Assembly: GCA_965199595.1 (NCBI GenBank)
Contig: OZ241182.1
Coordinates: forward strand, 248,001 to 312,000
Direction of reading: 5' to 3'
DNA length: 64,000 nt
Origin: JBBROS01 sp965199595
Lineage (GTDB): Bacteria > Pseudomonadota > Alphaproteobacteria > Acetobacterales > Acetobacteraceae
The notes below the pieces were generated by a model. The model saw only the letters and a list, made by a program, of their open reading frames with translations. It was not told where the DNA came from and searched no databases. Position numbers and translations under genes: made by a program. Positions within the stretch are counted from its first letter, which is position 1. Every line of letters begins with the position of its first letter. Below are positions 24,824-33,588 of the stretch, in pieces.

Positions 24824-27238
24824 TCAATGCGCGGCAGGGTGCTCCGGCCAGGCATGGCGCGGATACCGCCCCCGCATGTCGCGCCGCGCATCGGCCCAGG
24901 CGCCGCGCCAGAACCCCGCCAGATCAGCGGTGATGGCGATCGGCCGCCCCGCCGGCGACAGCAGCGCCAGCCGCAGCGGCACCCGGCCCTCCGCCAGGCG
25001 CGGCGTTTCGGACAGGCCATAGAAGTGCTGCGCCCGCGCGCTGGCCAGCGGCACCGCCTCGGTATAGTCGATCGCCGCCCGCCCGCCCGGCAGCGCCACA
25101 TGGGTCGGCAGCAGCCGGTCCAGCCGTGCCGCATCGGCCCAGCCCAGCCTTGCCCGCAGCAGCCCGACCAGGTCCAGCCCGGCCAGCGCATCCAGCCGCC
25201 GCATCCCCACCAGGTGCGGCGCCAGCCAGTCCGCCGCCTCCGCCGCCAGCGCCGCGTCGGACAGGTCCGCGACGGCGGGGTCCAGGCCGCGCAGCAGAGC
25301 GGCCCGCGCCTGCAGCTGCCGCGCCGCCTCGCTCCAGGGCAGCCCCTCCGGCGTGCGCATGGCCGCGGCGGCCAGGGCGAGCGCCGTCTCCGCCGGGTCC
25401 GCCTCCAGCGTGCGGTCCTCCAGCACCAGCACGCCGAAGCGGCGGCGGCGGCGGGACAGCACGGAGCCGCTCACGGAATCGAACCCGCTCTCCACCGTCT
25501 CGGTGATCTGCGCCGCCAGCTGCACCGGCAGTTCGGCGATCTCCAGCGGTGCCGCCAGACGGATCAGTGCGGCGCCCTTGGGGTCCAGCGCCGCGACCAC
25601 CAGGAACGGCTCGTGGGCCAGGGCATCGCCGCGCGGCAGCTTGGCGCCGCCCCCGCCGCTGAACCGGAAGCTGCCGGGCTCCCGCCGCTGCGCGATCCGG
25701 TCCGGGAACGCCGCTGCCAGCAGCGGGCCCGGTGGCCCGTCGGGCGCCGCCGTGGTCCGCAGCCGCCGGCGATACTGCGCGGCCTGCCGGCGGATCCGCG
25801 CCACCGCCCCCCGGTCCGCCTCAACCAGGTTCTCCAGCGCATCCAGCCGCACGCCGATCCCGGCCGGCACGTCGCGCCCGCGCAACGGGTCCCGCTCCTC
25901 CAGCAGCGCCGCCAGGTCCGCCGCCCGCGCCGCGGCCCCCGGCGTGGTCGCGGACAGCATCATGGCGGCCAGCCGGGGATGCGCCCCCAGCCGGGCCATC
26001 TGCCGCCCCAGACCGGTCAGCGCCCCATCCGCCAGCGCCCCCAGCTGCGTCAGCAGCGCCGTCGCCGCCGCCAGCTGGCCCGGCGGCGGCGCATCCGGGA
26101 ACGCCAGCCCCTCCGGCGCCGTGCCCCAGGCGGCGCAGTCCAGCACCAGGCCCGACAGCTCGGCCTCCAGGATCTCCGGCCGGTCGTGCTGCGGCAGGCC
26201 GCGCTGCATGGCGGTGGTCCACAGCCGGATCGCCACGCCCGGCGACTCGCGTCCCGCCCGCCCGGCCCGCTGGTCCGCCGCCGCCCGGCTGATCCGCACC
26301 GTCGCCAGCCGGCTCAGCCCGCTGCCCGCATCCAGCCGCGGCGCCCGCCGCCAGCCGCCATCCACGATGATGCGCACGCCCGGCACCGTCAGCGAGGTCT
26401 CGGCGATGCTGGTGGCCAGCACCACCCGGCGCCCGGCGGCGGGGCGCAGCGCCAGGTCCTGCTCCGCCACCGGCAGGTCCCCATGCAGCGGCAGCACCAG
26501 CGCGCCGCACCCCGCCAGCCCCGCCATGGCCCGGCGGATCTCCCCCATCCCCGGCAGGAACGCCAGAACGTCCCCCTCATGCGCGGCCAAGGCGGCGCGG
26601 ATCGCCCGGGCCATGGCCTCCGGCAGGTCGCGCGGATCCATCACGTCGCGCGCCGCATGCTCCACCGCCACCGGGAACATGCGCCCCTGGCTCTCGATCA
26701 CCGGCCCGTTCAGCAGGTCCGACAGCCGCGCGCCATCCAGCGTGGCGGACATGGCGAGCAGCCGCAGCTCCGGCCGCAGCAGGCGCTGCAGGTCCAGGCA
26801 GAAGGCCATCGCCAGGTCCGCATCCAGGCTGCGCTCGTGCACCTCGTCCAGCACCACCGCGGCGATGCCCTCCAGCGCCGGGTCGGCGATCAGCCGGCGC
26901 ACCAGCAGCCCCTCGGTGACCACCTCGATCCGCGTGGCGGCCGAGACGGCGCTTTCCAGCCGGGTGCGGAAGCCCACGGTCTGGCCCACCGGCTCCCCGA
27001 TCAGCGAGGCCATGCGCGTCGCCGCGGCCCGCGCGGCCAGGCGCCGCGGCTCCAGCACCAGGATGCGCCCGTCCCCGCGCCAGGGCGCCTCCATCAGCGC
27101 CAGCGGCACCAGCGTGGTCTTGCCGGCTCCGGGCGGCGCGACCAGCACGGCGTTGCCCTGCTCCAGCGCCGCAAGCAGGGCGGGCAGGGCCTCGCGCACT
27201 GGAAGGTCGAGGGCGGCAGCATCGAGGGAGGACAGCAT
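24824..27238 (-). CDS. hrpB: ATP-dependent helicase HrpB
   Basis: DExH-box helicase of 804 residues, the usual HrpB length. Walker A APPGAGKTTLVPLAL is at about 33-47, DEVHERSLDAD is the DEAH-type motif II, motif III MSATLDG follows, and the helicase C domain includes VLATSIAETSLTVPGV and QRAGRAGRE. The C-terminal HrpB-specific domain has the WLAPHL region and the HFYGLSETPRLAEGRVP stretch. It starts at ATG 27238, divergent from the DsbD-like gene (45-bp gap). Biological role is poorly defined in most bacteria; RNA or DNA remodelling is expected from the family. Confidence 0.95.
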   Translation of the reverse strand: MLSSLDAAALDLPVREALPALLAALEQGNAVLVAPPGAGKTTLVPLALMEAPWRGDGRILVLEPRRLAARAAATRMASLIGEPVGQTVGFRTRLESAVSAATRIEVVTEGLLVRRLIADPALEGIAAVVLDEVHERSLDADLAMAFCLDLQRLLRPELRLLAMSATLDGARLSDLLNGPVIESQGRMFPVAVEHAARDVMDPRDLPEAMARAIRAALAAHEGDVLAFLPGMGEIRRAMAGLAGCGALVLPLHGDLPVAEQDLALRPAAGRRVVLATSIAETSLTVPGVRIIVDGGWRRAPRLDAGSGLSRLATVRISRAAADQRAGRAGRESPGVAIRLWTTAMQRGLPQHDRPEILEAELSGLVLDCAAWGTAPEGLAFPDAPPPGQLAAATALLTQLGALADGALTGLGRQMARLGAHPRLAAMMLSATTPGAAARAADLAALLEERDPLRGRDVPAGIGVRLDALENLVEADRGAVARIRRQAAQYRRRLRTTAAPDGPPGPLLAAAFPDRIAQRREPGSFRFSGGGGAKLPRGDALAHEPFLVVAALDPKGAALIRLAAPLEIAELPVQLAAQITETVESGFDSVSGSVLSRRRRRFGVLVLEDRTLEADPAETALALAAAAMRTPEGLPWSEAARQLQARAALLRGLDPAVADLSDAALAAEAADWLAPHLVGMRRLDALAGLDLVGLLRARLGWADAARLDRLLPTHVALPGGRAAIDYTEAVPLASARAQHFYGLSETPRLAEGRVPLRLALLSPAGRPIAITADLAGFWRGAWADARRDMRGRYPRHAWPEHPAAH

Positions 27239-27283
27239 CGGGTTTCCATAGCGCGGCCGGCGCCCCGCACGATATAGAGCGCC

Positions 27284-29308
27284 ATGCTCCGCACCGGTCT
27301 GATGTCGCTCGCCCTGCTCCTGCTCTCAATCCCGGCTCACGCCCTGGAGAGCCCGCCGGCGCGCACCAGCCGCGTGACGGCCACCCTCATCAGCGACCAG
27401 GACACGGTCCAGCCCGGCAAACCCCTGCAGCTCGGCCTGCGCCTGCGCATCGCCCCGGGCTGGCACACCTACTGGCAGAACCCCGGGGACGCCGGCGCCC
27501 CGCCCGAGCTGAACCTGGTGCTCCCCCCCGGCACCACCGCCGGGCCGCTGCAATGGCCGACCCCCACCCGCCTGCCCGAAGGCCCGGTGATGACCTACGC
27601 CTACCAGACCGAAGTCGTCCTGCCCCTCACCGTGACCCCCGCTGCCGGCGACCTGGTGATCAATGCCACCGCCACCTGGCTGGTCTGCGAGCGCATCTGC
27701 GTCCCCGAGGACGGCAGCTTCCACCTGACGCTGCCCGAAGGCGCCCCCACGCCCTCCGCCCAGGCCCCCCTGTTCGCCGCCGCCAGCACCCGCGTGCCCG
27801 GCCCCTCGCCCTTCCAGGCCCGGGTGGCGCCGGATGGCAGCCTCACCCTCGCAGGCCCCGAACTCTCGCCAGCCACGGTGCAGGACGCCTGGTTCTTCCC
27901 CGCCGCCTGGGGCCCCATCGACCAGGCGGCCCCGCAGACCGTCACCATCACCCCCGGCTTGGTCCGCCTGGCCCTCAGGCCCGGCACCGCCTTCAAGCCC
28001 GGTGCCGGCCTCGATGGCACCGTGGTGCTCCGCGCCCCCGGTGGCCAGGAGACCTTCCTGGCTGTCGCCGCCACCCCCGGACCCGCCATCGCCGCGGAGG
28101 CCGCGCCCTTCTGGCACACCCTGGCCTTCGCGCTGCTGGGCGGGCTGATCCTGAACCTGATGCCCTGCGTGTTCCCGGTCCTCGCCATGAAGGCCGTCGC
28201 CCTGGCCCGGCTCTCCGGACAGGGGCGCGGCGTCATCCAGGCCCAGGCGGCCTCCTACACCGCCGGCGTGCTGGTCGCCTTCACCGGGCTCGGCGCCCTG
28301 CTGCTGGTGCTGCGCGGCCTGGGCCGGGCCTATGGCTGGGGCTTCCAGTTCCAGTCCCCGGTGCTCGTCGCGGCCATGGCCTGGGTGATGCTCGCCGTCG
28401 GCCTCAACCTCTCCGGGGTGTTCCACGTCGGCGGACGCCTTGCCGGGGCCGGGCAGGGCCTCGCCGCACGGCCGGGCCATGCCGGCAGCTTCTTCACCGG
28501 TCTGCTGGCGGTGCTGGTCGCCACCCCCTGCACCGCGCCGTTCATGGGCGTGGCGATCGCCGCCGCCCTCGCCGCGCCGCCGGCCATCACGCTGCTGGTG
28601 TTCGCCGCCATGGGCCTGGGCCTCGCCGCCCCCTACGCCCTGCTGGCCCTCGTGCCGTCGCTGGCCCGCGTGCTGCCCCGGCCCGGCCCCTGGATGGACG
28701 TGCTGAAGGGCGCGCTCGCCTTCCCCCTCTACGGCGCCGTCGCCTGGCTGGTCTGGGTCATCAGCCTCCAGGCGGGCTCGCCCGGGCTGCTGGCGACCAT
28801 GGGCGGCCTGGTGCTGACCGGCTTCGCGGCCTGGACCTTCGGCCTGGCGCAAGCATCCGGCCGCCGCCTGGGCTACGGCGCGGCGCTGCTGGCCGCCGCC
28901 GTCGCCCTGGCGCTATTGCCCGGCATCACCCCCGCGCCCGCTGTCGCCGGCCCGGTCGCGGAGGGCACCGAGCCCTTCACCCCCGCCCGCCTCGCCACGC
29001 TGCGCGCCCAGGGCCGGCCGGTCTTCGTCAACATGACCGCCGCCTGGTGCGTCAGCTGCCTGGTCAACGAGCGCCTCGCCCTGTCGCCGGAACCGGTGCG
29101 CCGCGCCTTTGCCGACCACCGCGTCACCTACCTGAAAGGCGACTGGACCCGCGGCGACCCGGCCATCACCACCTTCCTGCGCGAACACGCCCGCGACGGC
29201 GTGCCGCTCTATGTGATGTATCCCGCCGGATCCGGCGCACCCACGATCCTGCCGCAGATCCTCACCGAATCCGGGATGCTGACCCAGCTGCAACGCGCCG
29301 GAGGCTGA
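27284..29308 (+). CDS. DsbD/ScsB-like protein-disulfide reductase
   Basis: Inner-membrane thiol transporter of 674 residues that moves electrons from cytosolic thioredoxin to the periplasm. A signal peptide MLRTGLMSLALLLLSIPAHA precedes an N-terminal periplasmic domain with LVCERICVPEDGSF (Cys pair). The central membrane domain has eight or so helices with LNLMPCVFPVLAMKA and ATPCTAPFMGVAI (paired Pro-Cys). A C-terminal thioredoxin domain carries FVNMTAAWCVSCLVNE (CxxC). This three-domain order matches ScsB/DsbD. It starts at ATG 27284, divergent from hrpB. Partners in the window could include the DsbA-like protein at 58 kb. Confidence 0.92.
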   Translation: MLRTGLMSLALLLLSIPAHALESPPARTSRVTATLISDQDTVQPGKPLQLGLRLRIAPGWHTYWQNPGDAGAPPELNLVLPPGTTAGPLQWPTPTRLPEGPVMTYAYQTEVVLPLTVTPAAGDLVINATATWLVCERICVPEDGSFHLTLPEGAPTPSAQAPLFAAASTRVPGPSPFQARVAPDGSLTLAGPELSPATVQDAWFFPAAWGPIDQAAPQTVTITPGLVRLALRPGTAFKPGAGLDGTVVLRAPGGQETFLAVAATPGPAIAAEAAPFWHTLAFALLGGLILNLMPCVFPVLAMKAVALARLSGQGRGVIQAQAASYTAGVLVAFTGLGALLLVLRGLGRAYGWGFQFQSPVLVAAMAWVMLAVGLNLSGVFHVGGRLAGAGQGLAARPGHAGSFFTGLLAVLVATPCTAPFMGVAIAAALAAPPAITLLVFAAMGLGLAAPYALLALVPSLARVLPRPGPWMDVLKGALAFPLYGAVAWLVWVISLQAGSPGLLATMGGLVLTGFAAWTFGLAQASGRRLGYGAALLAAAVALALLPGITPAPAVAGPVAEGTEPFTPARLATLRAQGRPVFVNMTAAWCVSCLVNERLALSPEPVRRAFADHRVTYLKGDWTRGDPAITTFLREHARDGVPLYVMYPAGSGAPTILPQILTESGMLTQLQRAGG

Positions 29309-29334
29309 GCCCCCCGCCACCGCCCCGGGGCAGC

Positions 29335-29901
29335 CTACCGCGCCGGCGCCGAAAGGCTCTGCTGCTCCACCGCCGCCGGCGCGGCGCCGGCCGAGGTGGC
29401 CTGCAGGTAGTCCTTCAACGACTTCCGCACCTGGAACTCCAGCTCCACGTTCATGTCGTCCAGCATCTGCTTGGTCATGTCATACAACGCGCCCCGCACG
29501 TCGCGCCCGATCCCGCTCACGGTCCGCGCCGCCTTCGCCTCGGCAAAGCCGCTCCGCGTGTTGTCCGCCGTGAACACATCCACCCGCAGCGCGAAACTGC
29601 CATCCAGCGTGTTGCCGCTGCGGCTGATCCGCGCCTCGTCGATGCGGATCACCGCCCGCCCGCTGGACCCGCCCGCCGAAAGCCGGTCCAGCGCCATCTG
29701 CCGCAACGCCGGACCCGGCGGCACCGGCGACACGCTGTCCAGCGGACCCGGCGGCGGCAGCTCCCCCACCTCCACCGTCGCCACGTTCAACCGCAGCGGC
29801 ACCAGGTAGTCATAGCGCAACGGCGGAAAGCTGCGCGGCGGCCCGTCCTCCCCACAGGCCGAGAGCGCCAAGGGGGCCAGCAGCAGCAGGCGGCGCGACA
29901 C
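29335..29901 (-). CDS. Small lipoprotein of unknown function
   Basis: Protein of 188 residues, not recognised as a named family. GTG at 29901 gives MSRRLLLLAPLALSACGEDG, a convincing lipoprotein signal with lipobox LSAC and lipid Cys16. The mature part has RYDYLVPLRLNVATVEV, a central segment AVIRIDEARISRS...RVDVFTADN, and a helix-rich end, resembling the LptE/LpoB-like pattern of outer-membrane lipoproteins only in general shape. It lies ten bases after the hslO stop on the same strand, so both are likely co-transcribed. An anchored envelope role is all that can be supported. Confidence 0.8.
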   Translation of the reverse strand: MSRRLLLLAPLALSACGEDGPPRSFPPLRYDYLVPLRLNVATVEVGELPPPGPLDSVSPVPPGPALRQMALDRLSAGGSSGRAVIRIDEARISRSGNTLDGSFALRVDVFTADNTRSGFAEAKAARTVSGIGRDVRGALYDMTKQMLDDMNVELEFQVRKSLKDYLQATSAGAAPAAVEQQSLSAPAR

Positions 29902-29911
29902 CGGCACCGGA

Positions 29912-30907
29912 TCAGCCCTCCCCGGACGCAGCGCTGCCGCCCGGTGCATGGGGCGCCGCCGCCTGGCCCCGCACCTCGTCGCGGCCGAACCGGAAGTCCA
30001 GGTTGCAGAACTCGCAGGTCATCACGATCGCATCCTCCACCACCATGTGGTCCAGGTCGTCCATGGAGAAGCCCTCCAGGATCCCGGACAGCTTGGCCCG
30101 CGAGCAGCGGCAGCCATAGGCCAGGGCGCGGTTGAGATCGACCGCAACCCCCTCCAGCCCGAACAGGTTGTACAGCAGCCGCTCCGCCGGCAGCTCGTCG
30201 TCCAGCAGCTCCGCATCCTTCAGGGTGGCGGCCAGCGCGGTGGCGGTGCGCCAGGCCTCGTCCTGCGCCGCGTCGTCCAGCTCCGGGTCGATGCCGCCAT
30301 CGCCGGCCACCCGCTCCAGGATCAACGCCCCGGCCCGCCAGCCATGCTCCGTCCGCGCGCTGCCGAGGTGCACGAAGCACCGCAGCTGCTCGCTGGTCTC
30401 GAAATAGTGCAGCGCCATCTCGGCCAGGCTGTCACCCTCGATCGCGACGATGCCCTGATGCCGCTCCCGGTCGCCGCCCTCATCCACGGTGAAGGCCAGG
30501 TAGCCGTCGCCCAGCAGCTCCCGCGGCGTGGGCGTCGGGGTTTCCGCCAGCAGCGCCGCCAGCTTCTCCGCATTGGCCCGGGCATAGCCCCGCAGCGCCC
30601 CGGATTCCGTGCAGTCCGCCAGCAGCATCGGCACCGGCCCATCCCCCTTCGCCTGCAGGCTGAACGACCCGCGGAACTTCAGCGCCGTGGACAGCGCCGC
30701 CGCCAGCGCCAGCGCCTGGCCCGAGAGCGCGGTGACGGCGGGGTGGTTCTCGTGCCGGGTCAGCAACGCGTCGGCCAGCGGCCCGAGGCGCACCAGGCGG
30801 CCGCGCACGGGCTTGCCGGGCAGGTAGAACGGGGTGACGCCACGCGGGACCACGATGTCGGGAACGTCGGGGCGGGCGCTGTCGAGGAAAGCCGGGGTCG
30901 TTCTCAT
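29912..30907 (-). CDS. hslO: Redox-regulated chaperone Hsp33
   Basis: Cytosolic holdase chaperone activated by oxidation, 331 residues, slightly longer than E. coli Hsp33 (about 292) through N- and C-terminal extensions. The zinc-binding cysteines are intact as YGCRCSRAKL (CxC) and MTCEFCNLDFRF (CxxC). ATG at 30907 is used; the longer frame to 31012 is unlikely because it would start inside the MFS gene region. In many alphaproteobacteria hslO follows argD-argF; here argF lies 2.7 kb away on the same strand with the MFS and chaA genes between. It is followed by the small lipoprotein gene. Confidence 0.93.
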   Translation of the reverse strand: MRTTPAFLDSARPDVPDIVVPRGVTPFYLPGKPVRGRLVRLGPLADALLTRHENHPAVTALSGQALALAAALSTALKFRGSFSLQAKGDGPVPMLLADCTESGALRGYARANAEKLAALLAETPTPTPRELLGDGYLAFTVDEGGDRERHQGIVAIEGDSLAEMALHYFETSEQLRCFVHLGSARTEHGWRAGALILERVAGDGGIDPELDDAAQDEAWRTATALAATLKDAELLDDELPAERLLYNLFGLEGVAVDLNRALAYGCRCSRAKLSGILEGFSMDDLDHMVVEDAIVMTCEFCNLDFRFGRDEVRGQAAAPHAPGGSAASGEG

Positions 30908-30991
30908 CCGCCCTACATAGGCATCAGCCCTGCCAAGGTGAACCTTCTTGCCGCATCTTGCCTGCCGTAGTTTCCCGTGGTGGAGGACCGG

Positions 30992-31009
30992 ATGGCAAGG
31001 GGCGCATGA
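30992..31009 (+). other. Five-codon leader ORF (MARGA) coupled to the MFS gene
   Basis: ATG GCA AGG GGC GCA TGA, preceded by a strong GGAGGA Shine-Dalgarno sequence; its TGA overlaps the MFS ATG at 31006 as ATGA. The AAGGGG inside this mini-ORF could itself serve as ribosome site for the MFS gene. Translation coupling is inferred from the geometry. Confidence 0.45.
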
Positions 31010-32151
31010 CAAGGGATTGGATTTTCGTCGCGGCGCTCTGCCTGGCGCGCGTGGCCTTCGGCTACCAGTTCCAGAGCCTCGCGACGCTGGGGCCGGAGCT
31101 GGTGGTGCGGTTCAACATGGACTACCGCCTGCTCGGCACGCTGATCGGCCTGTACATGCTCCCCGGCATCCTGGTGGCGCTGCCCGGCGGGCTGCTCGGG
31201 CGGCGGTTCGGCGCGCGGCTGGTGGTGGGCGGCGGCCTCGCGCTGATGGGCCTGGGCGCCGTGGTGCCGTTGCTCGTGCCCGGCGCCCCCGGCATTGGCA
31301 CCGGCCGGGTCATCTCCGGCATCGGCGCGGTGGCGCTGGTGGTGATGCAGGGCAAGATGGTCAGCGACCGCTTCCCCGGCGCCCGTTTCATGCCGGTGAT
31401 GGGCCTGCTGGTCGGCGCCTTCCCCGTGGGCGCCGGGCTGGTCGGGCTGACGCACGACGTGGTGCAGCGCAGCTTCGGCCTCGGCGGGCTGTTCGTGGTC
31501 GGCGCCATCCTGCCCGTCGTCTCGCTGCTGCTGTTCCTGCCCACGGTGCGCCAGCCACTGGAAGGCGAGACCGCGAGCTGGGCCATGCCCTCACGCCGCG
31601 AATGCGGGCTGGTGATGGTCGCCGGCCTGGCCTGGACCGCCTACAACGCCGGCTATTACGGCTTCCTCTCCTACATGCCCTCCCTGCTGGCGCTGCGGGC
31701 CCATGCCCCCGCCACCATCGCCACCGTCATGGTGATCGCCACCTGGGCCAACCTGCCTGCCACCGTGCTAGGGGGCGCGCTGGCGGTGCGCATCGGCAAC
31801 TGGCCGGTGCTGCTGGCCGGCACCCTGGCCGAGATGCTCGCCCTGGTCGGCCCGGCCCTCGCCGACTGGCCGCTGGTCTGGGGCACCCTGTTCGGCACGG
31901 TGGCGGCGGTGCAGGCCGGGGTCATCATCGCCATCGGCACCCTCTCGGCCCGGCCGGAGAACCGCGCCGTGGGGATGGGCCTGTTCTACACGACCTACTA
32001 CCTGGGCGGCACCGTGCTGCCAGCCCTCTGCGGCAGTGCGGCGGACTGGGCCGGCACCCCCGCCGGCGCCCTGGTCGCCGCCGCCGCCCTCTCCGCCCTG
32101 GCAATCCCCACCTACCTGCTGCACCAGGCCATGCTGCGGCGGCCCCAATGA
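31006..32151 (+). CDS. MFS transporter
   Basis: Twelve-helix major facilitator of 381 residues. The conserved loop between helices 2 and 3 appears as GGLLGRRFGARL, and the second half repeats the pattern (TVLGGALAVRIGNW). The overall look resembles CynX/NimT-type or related anion/nitroimidazole transporters, but the substrate cannot be assigned. ATG at 31006 overlaps the stop of a five-codon leader ORF that carries the strong ribosome site. It is divergent from hslO (98-bp gap). Its stop overlaps the ATG of a truncated acetyltransferase-like frame. Confidence 0.88.
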   Translation: MTRDWIFVAALCLARVAFGYQFQSLATLGPELVVRFNMDYRLLGTLIGLYMLPGILVALPGGLLGRRFGARLVVGGGLALMGLGAVVPLLVPGAPGIGTGRVISGIGAVALVVMQGKMVSDRFPGARFMPVMGLLVGAFPVGAGLVGLTHDVVQRSFGLGGLFVVGAILPVVSLLLFLPTVRQPLEGETASWAMPSRRECGLVMVAGLAWTAYNAGYYGFLSYMPSLLALRAHAPATIATVMVIATWANLPATVLGGALAVRIGNWPVLLAGTLAEMLALVGPALADWPLVWGTLFGTVAAVQAGVIIAIGTLSARPENRAVGMGLFYTTYYLGGTVLPALCGSAADWAGTPAGALVAAAALSALAIPTYLLHQAMLRRPQ

Positions 32152-32221
32152 TCAGACCCATGCGGCCCGAGGATGCCGGAACCGCGCAGCGCTGCCACCG
32201 ACGCCGAGCCCGGGAAGCCGC
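32148..32221 (+). pseudogene. Remnant of a GNAT acetyltransferase N-terminus
   Basis: ATG at 32148 overlaps the MFS stop (ATGA), and the first residues MIRPMRPEDAGTAQR look exactly like the start of a GNAT-family acetyltransferase. After about 15 residues the frame loses any resemblance (Arg-rich, then the antisense of chaA). The rest of the gene is missing, probably lost when the present chaA junction formed. Conclusion rests on the short N-terminal motif only. Confidence 0.4.
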
Positions 32222-33301
32222 TTACGGCACCACCGCCAGGAACAGGAACGCCGCGAAGATCGTGAGGTGCACCGCCCCCTGCAGCACCGTCGTGCGCCCG
32301 GTCCCCAGCGTCAGCACCCCGGTGAACAGCGTCAGCACCAGCAGCACCGCCTCCTTGTAGTCGAGCCCCAGGACCAGCTGCTGCCCCAGCATGACGCTGA
32401 CCACCGCAACCGCCGGGATGGTCAGCCCGATGCTGGCCAGGGCAGACCCGAGCGCCAGGTTGAGGCTGGTCTGCAGCCGGTCCGCCCGGGCGGCACGCAC
32501 CGCCGTCACCCCCTCCGGCAACAGCACCAGCACGGCGATCACGATCCCGATCACCGGTCGCGGCGCCCCCGCCATCGCCAGCCCCCGCTCCAGCGCCGGC
32601 GACAGGGTCTTGGCCAGCGCCACCACCACCAGCAGCGACACCACCAGCAGCGCCGCACCCAGCCACGCCATGCCCAGCGTCGGCCGATGACCCGGCAGGT
32701 CCGGCTGGTCCGCCAGGAAGTTGTCGGGATGCCGCACCGTCTGCACGAAGACGAAGAAGCCATACAGCACCAGCGACACCACCCCGCAGAACACCAGCTG
32801 CCCGGTGCTGAACACCGGTCCGGCCACGCTCATGGTGGTGTTCGGCAGGATCAGCGTGAGCACCGTCAGCGCCCCCAGCACCGCCAGCGACCCGCTGGCC
32901 CCCTGCACCTGGAACCCCTGCTCGCCATGCCGGGCCCCGCCCAGCAGCAGGCACAGCCCCACCACGCCGTTACACACCACCATCACGGCGGCGAACACGG
33001 TGTCCCGCGGCAGCGTCGCCTGCCCGGTCCCGCCGTCCAGCATGACGGAGACCACCAGCCCCACCTCGATCACCGTCACCGCGACCGCCAGCACCAGCGT
33101 GCCGAACGGCTCGCCAATCCGGTGCGCCACCAGCTCCGCGTGATGCACCGAGGCGAACACGGACGCCACCAGCATCACCCCGCACAGCACCAGGATCGGC
33201 GGGCTCGGCCCGGCGATGAACACAGCAGCCAGCGACAGGATGGCAACCAGCGGCACCACCCACGTCCAGCGGGGCAGCGCCACAACCGGGTCCGGGTTCA
33301 A
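32222..33301 (-). CDS. chaA: Calcium/proton (sodium/proton) antiporter ChaA
   Basis: CaCA-superfamily cation/proton exchanger of 359 residues with about eleven membrane helices, matching ChaA length. The two alpha-repeats are visible: HHAELVAHRIGEPFGTLVLA with its acidic residue in the first half and VLVLLPEGVTAVRAARADRL with LNLALGSALASIGLTIP in the second. The start is taken as TTG at 33301, overlapping the stop of orf96 as TTGA; a GTG seven codons later is the alternative. Last gene of argD-argF-orf96-chaA. Expected role is Ca2+/Na+ extrusion at alkaline pH. Confidence 0.92.
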   Translation of the reverse strand: MNPDPVVALPRWTWVVPLVAILSLAAVFIAGPSPPILVLCGVMLVASVFASVHHAELVAHRIGEPFGTLVLAVAVTVIEVGLVVSVMLDGGTGQATLPRDTVFAAVMVVCNGVVGLCLLLGGARHGEQGFQVQGASGSLAVLGALTVLTLILPNTTMSVAGPVFSTGQLVFCGVVSLVLYGFFVFVQTVRHPDNFLADQPDLPGHRPTLGMAWLGAALLVVSLLVVVALAKTLSPALERGLAMAGAPRPVIGIVIAVLVLLPEGVTAVRAARADRLQTSLNLALGSALASIGLTIPAVAVVSVMLGQQLVLGLDYKEAVLLVLTLFTGVLTLGTGRTTVLQGAVHLTIFAAFLFLAVVP

Positions 33302-33588
33302 CTGCCGGACGCGATCTCGGCTTCGACAGCCTCAAGCGCCAGGTTGAGCCGCGCCAGCGCCGCATCATCCATCCCGGCATCCCGCAGCACCTGGTGCAGG
33401 GCAGGGCGGCACGGCGCGAACTCGGCCCCCAGCAGGTCGGACGGCGCCGCCGGCGCCTTGCGGGCCGCGAGGCAGGCCTCGTAGGCGTCCCGCCCCGCCC
33501 GCATCTCCGGCGTCTGCGGCAGGCCGGCGAACACGCTGTCCAGCCGGTTGCCGGTCCAGCCGGGGGTGGCGGCGATCTCCTCGGTCAC
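33298..33588 (-). CDS. Hypothetical 96-residue protein (orf96)
   Basis: Small soluble protein, not recognised. No signal peptide or membrane helix; two Cys (about residues 39 and 60), an N-terminal MTEEIAATPGWTGNRLDS and a helical C-terminus (MDDAALARLNLALEAVEAEI). GTG at 33588 overlaps the argF stop as GTGA, and its own stop overlaps the chaA TTG start as TTGA, so it is locked into the operon by overlaps at both ends. Codon use looks like that of its neighbours. A role linked to arginine synthesis or to ChaA is possible but unsupported. Confidence 0.75.
   Translation of the reverse strand: MTEEIAATPGWTGNRLDSVFAGLPQTPEMRAGRDAYEACLAARKAPAAPSDLLGAEFAPCRPALHQVLRDAGMDDAALARLNLALEAVEAEIASGS

Noticed and set aside
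32148..32360. A full acetyltransferase gene after the MFS gene
   Set aside because: Only about 15 N-terminal residues fit; the remainder is antisense chaA, so it was listed as a remnant.
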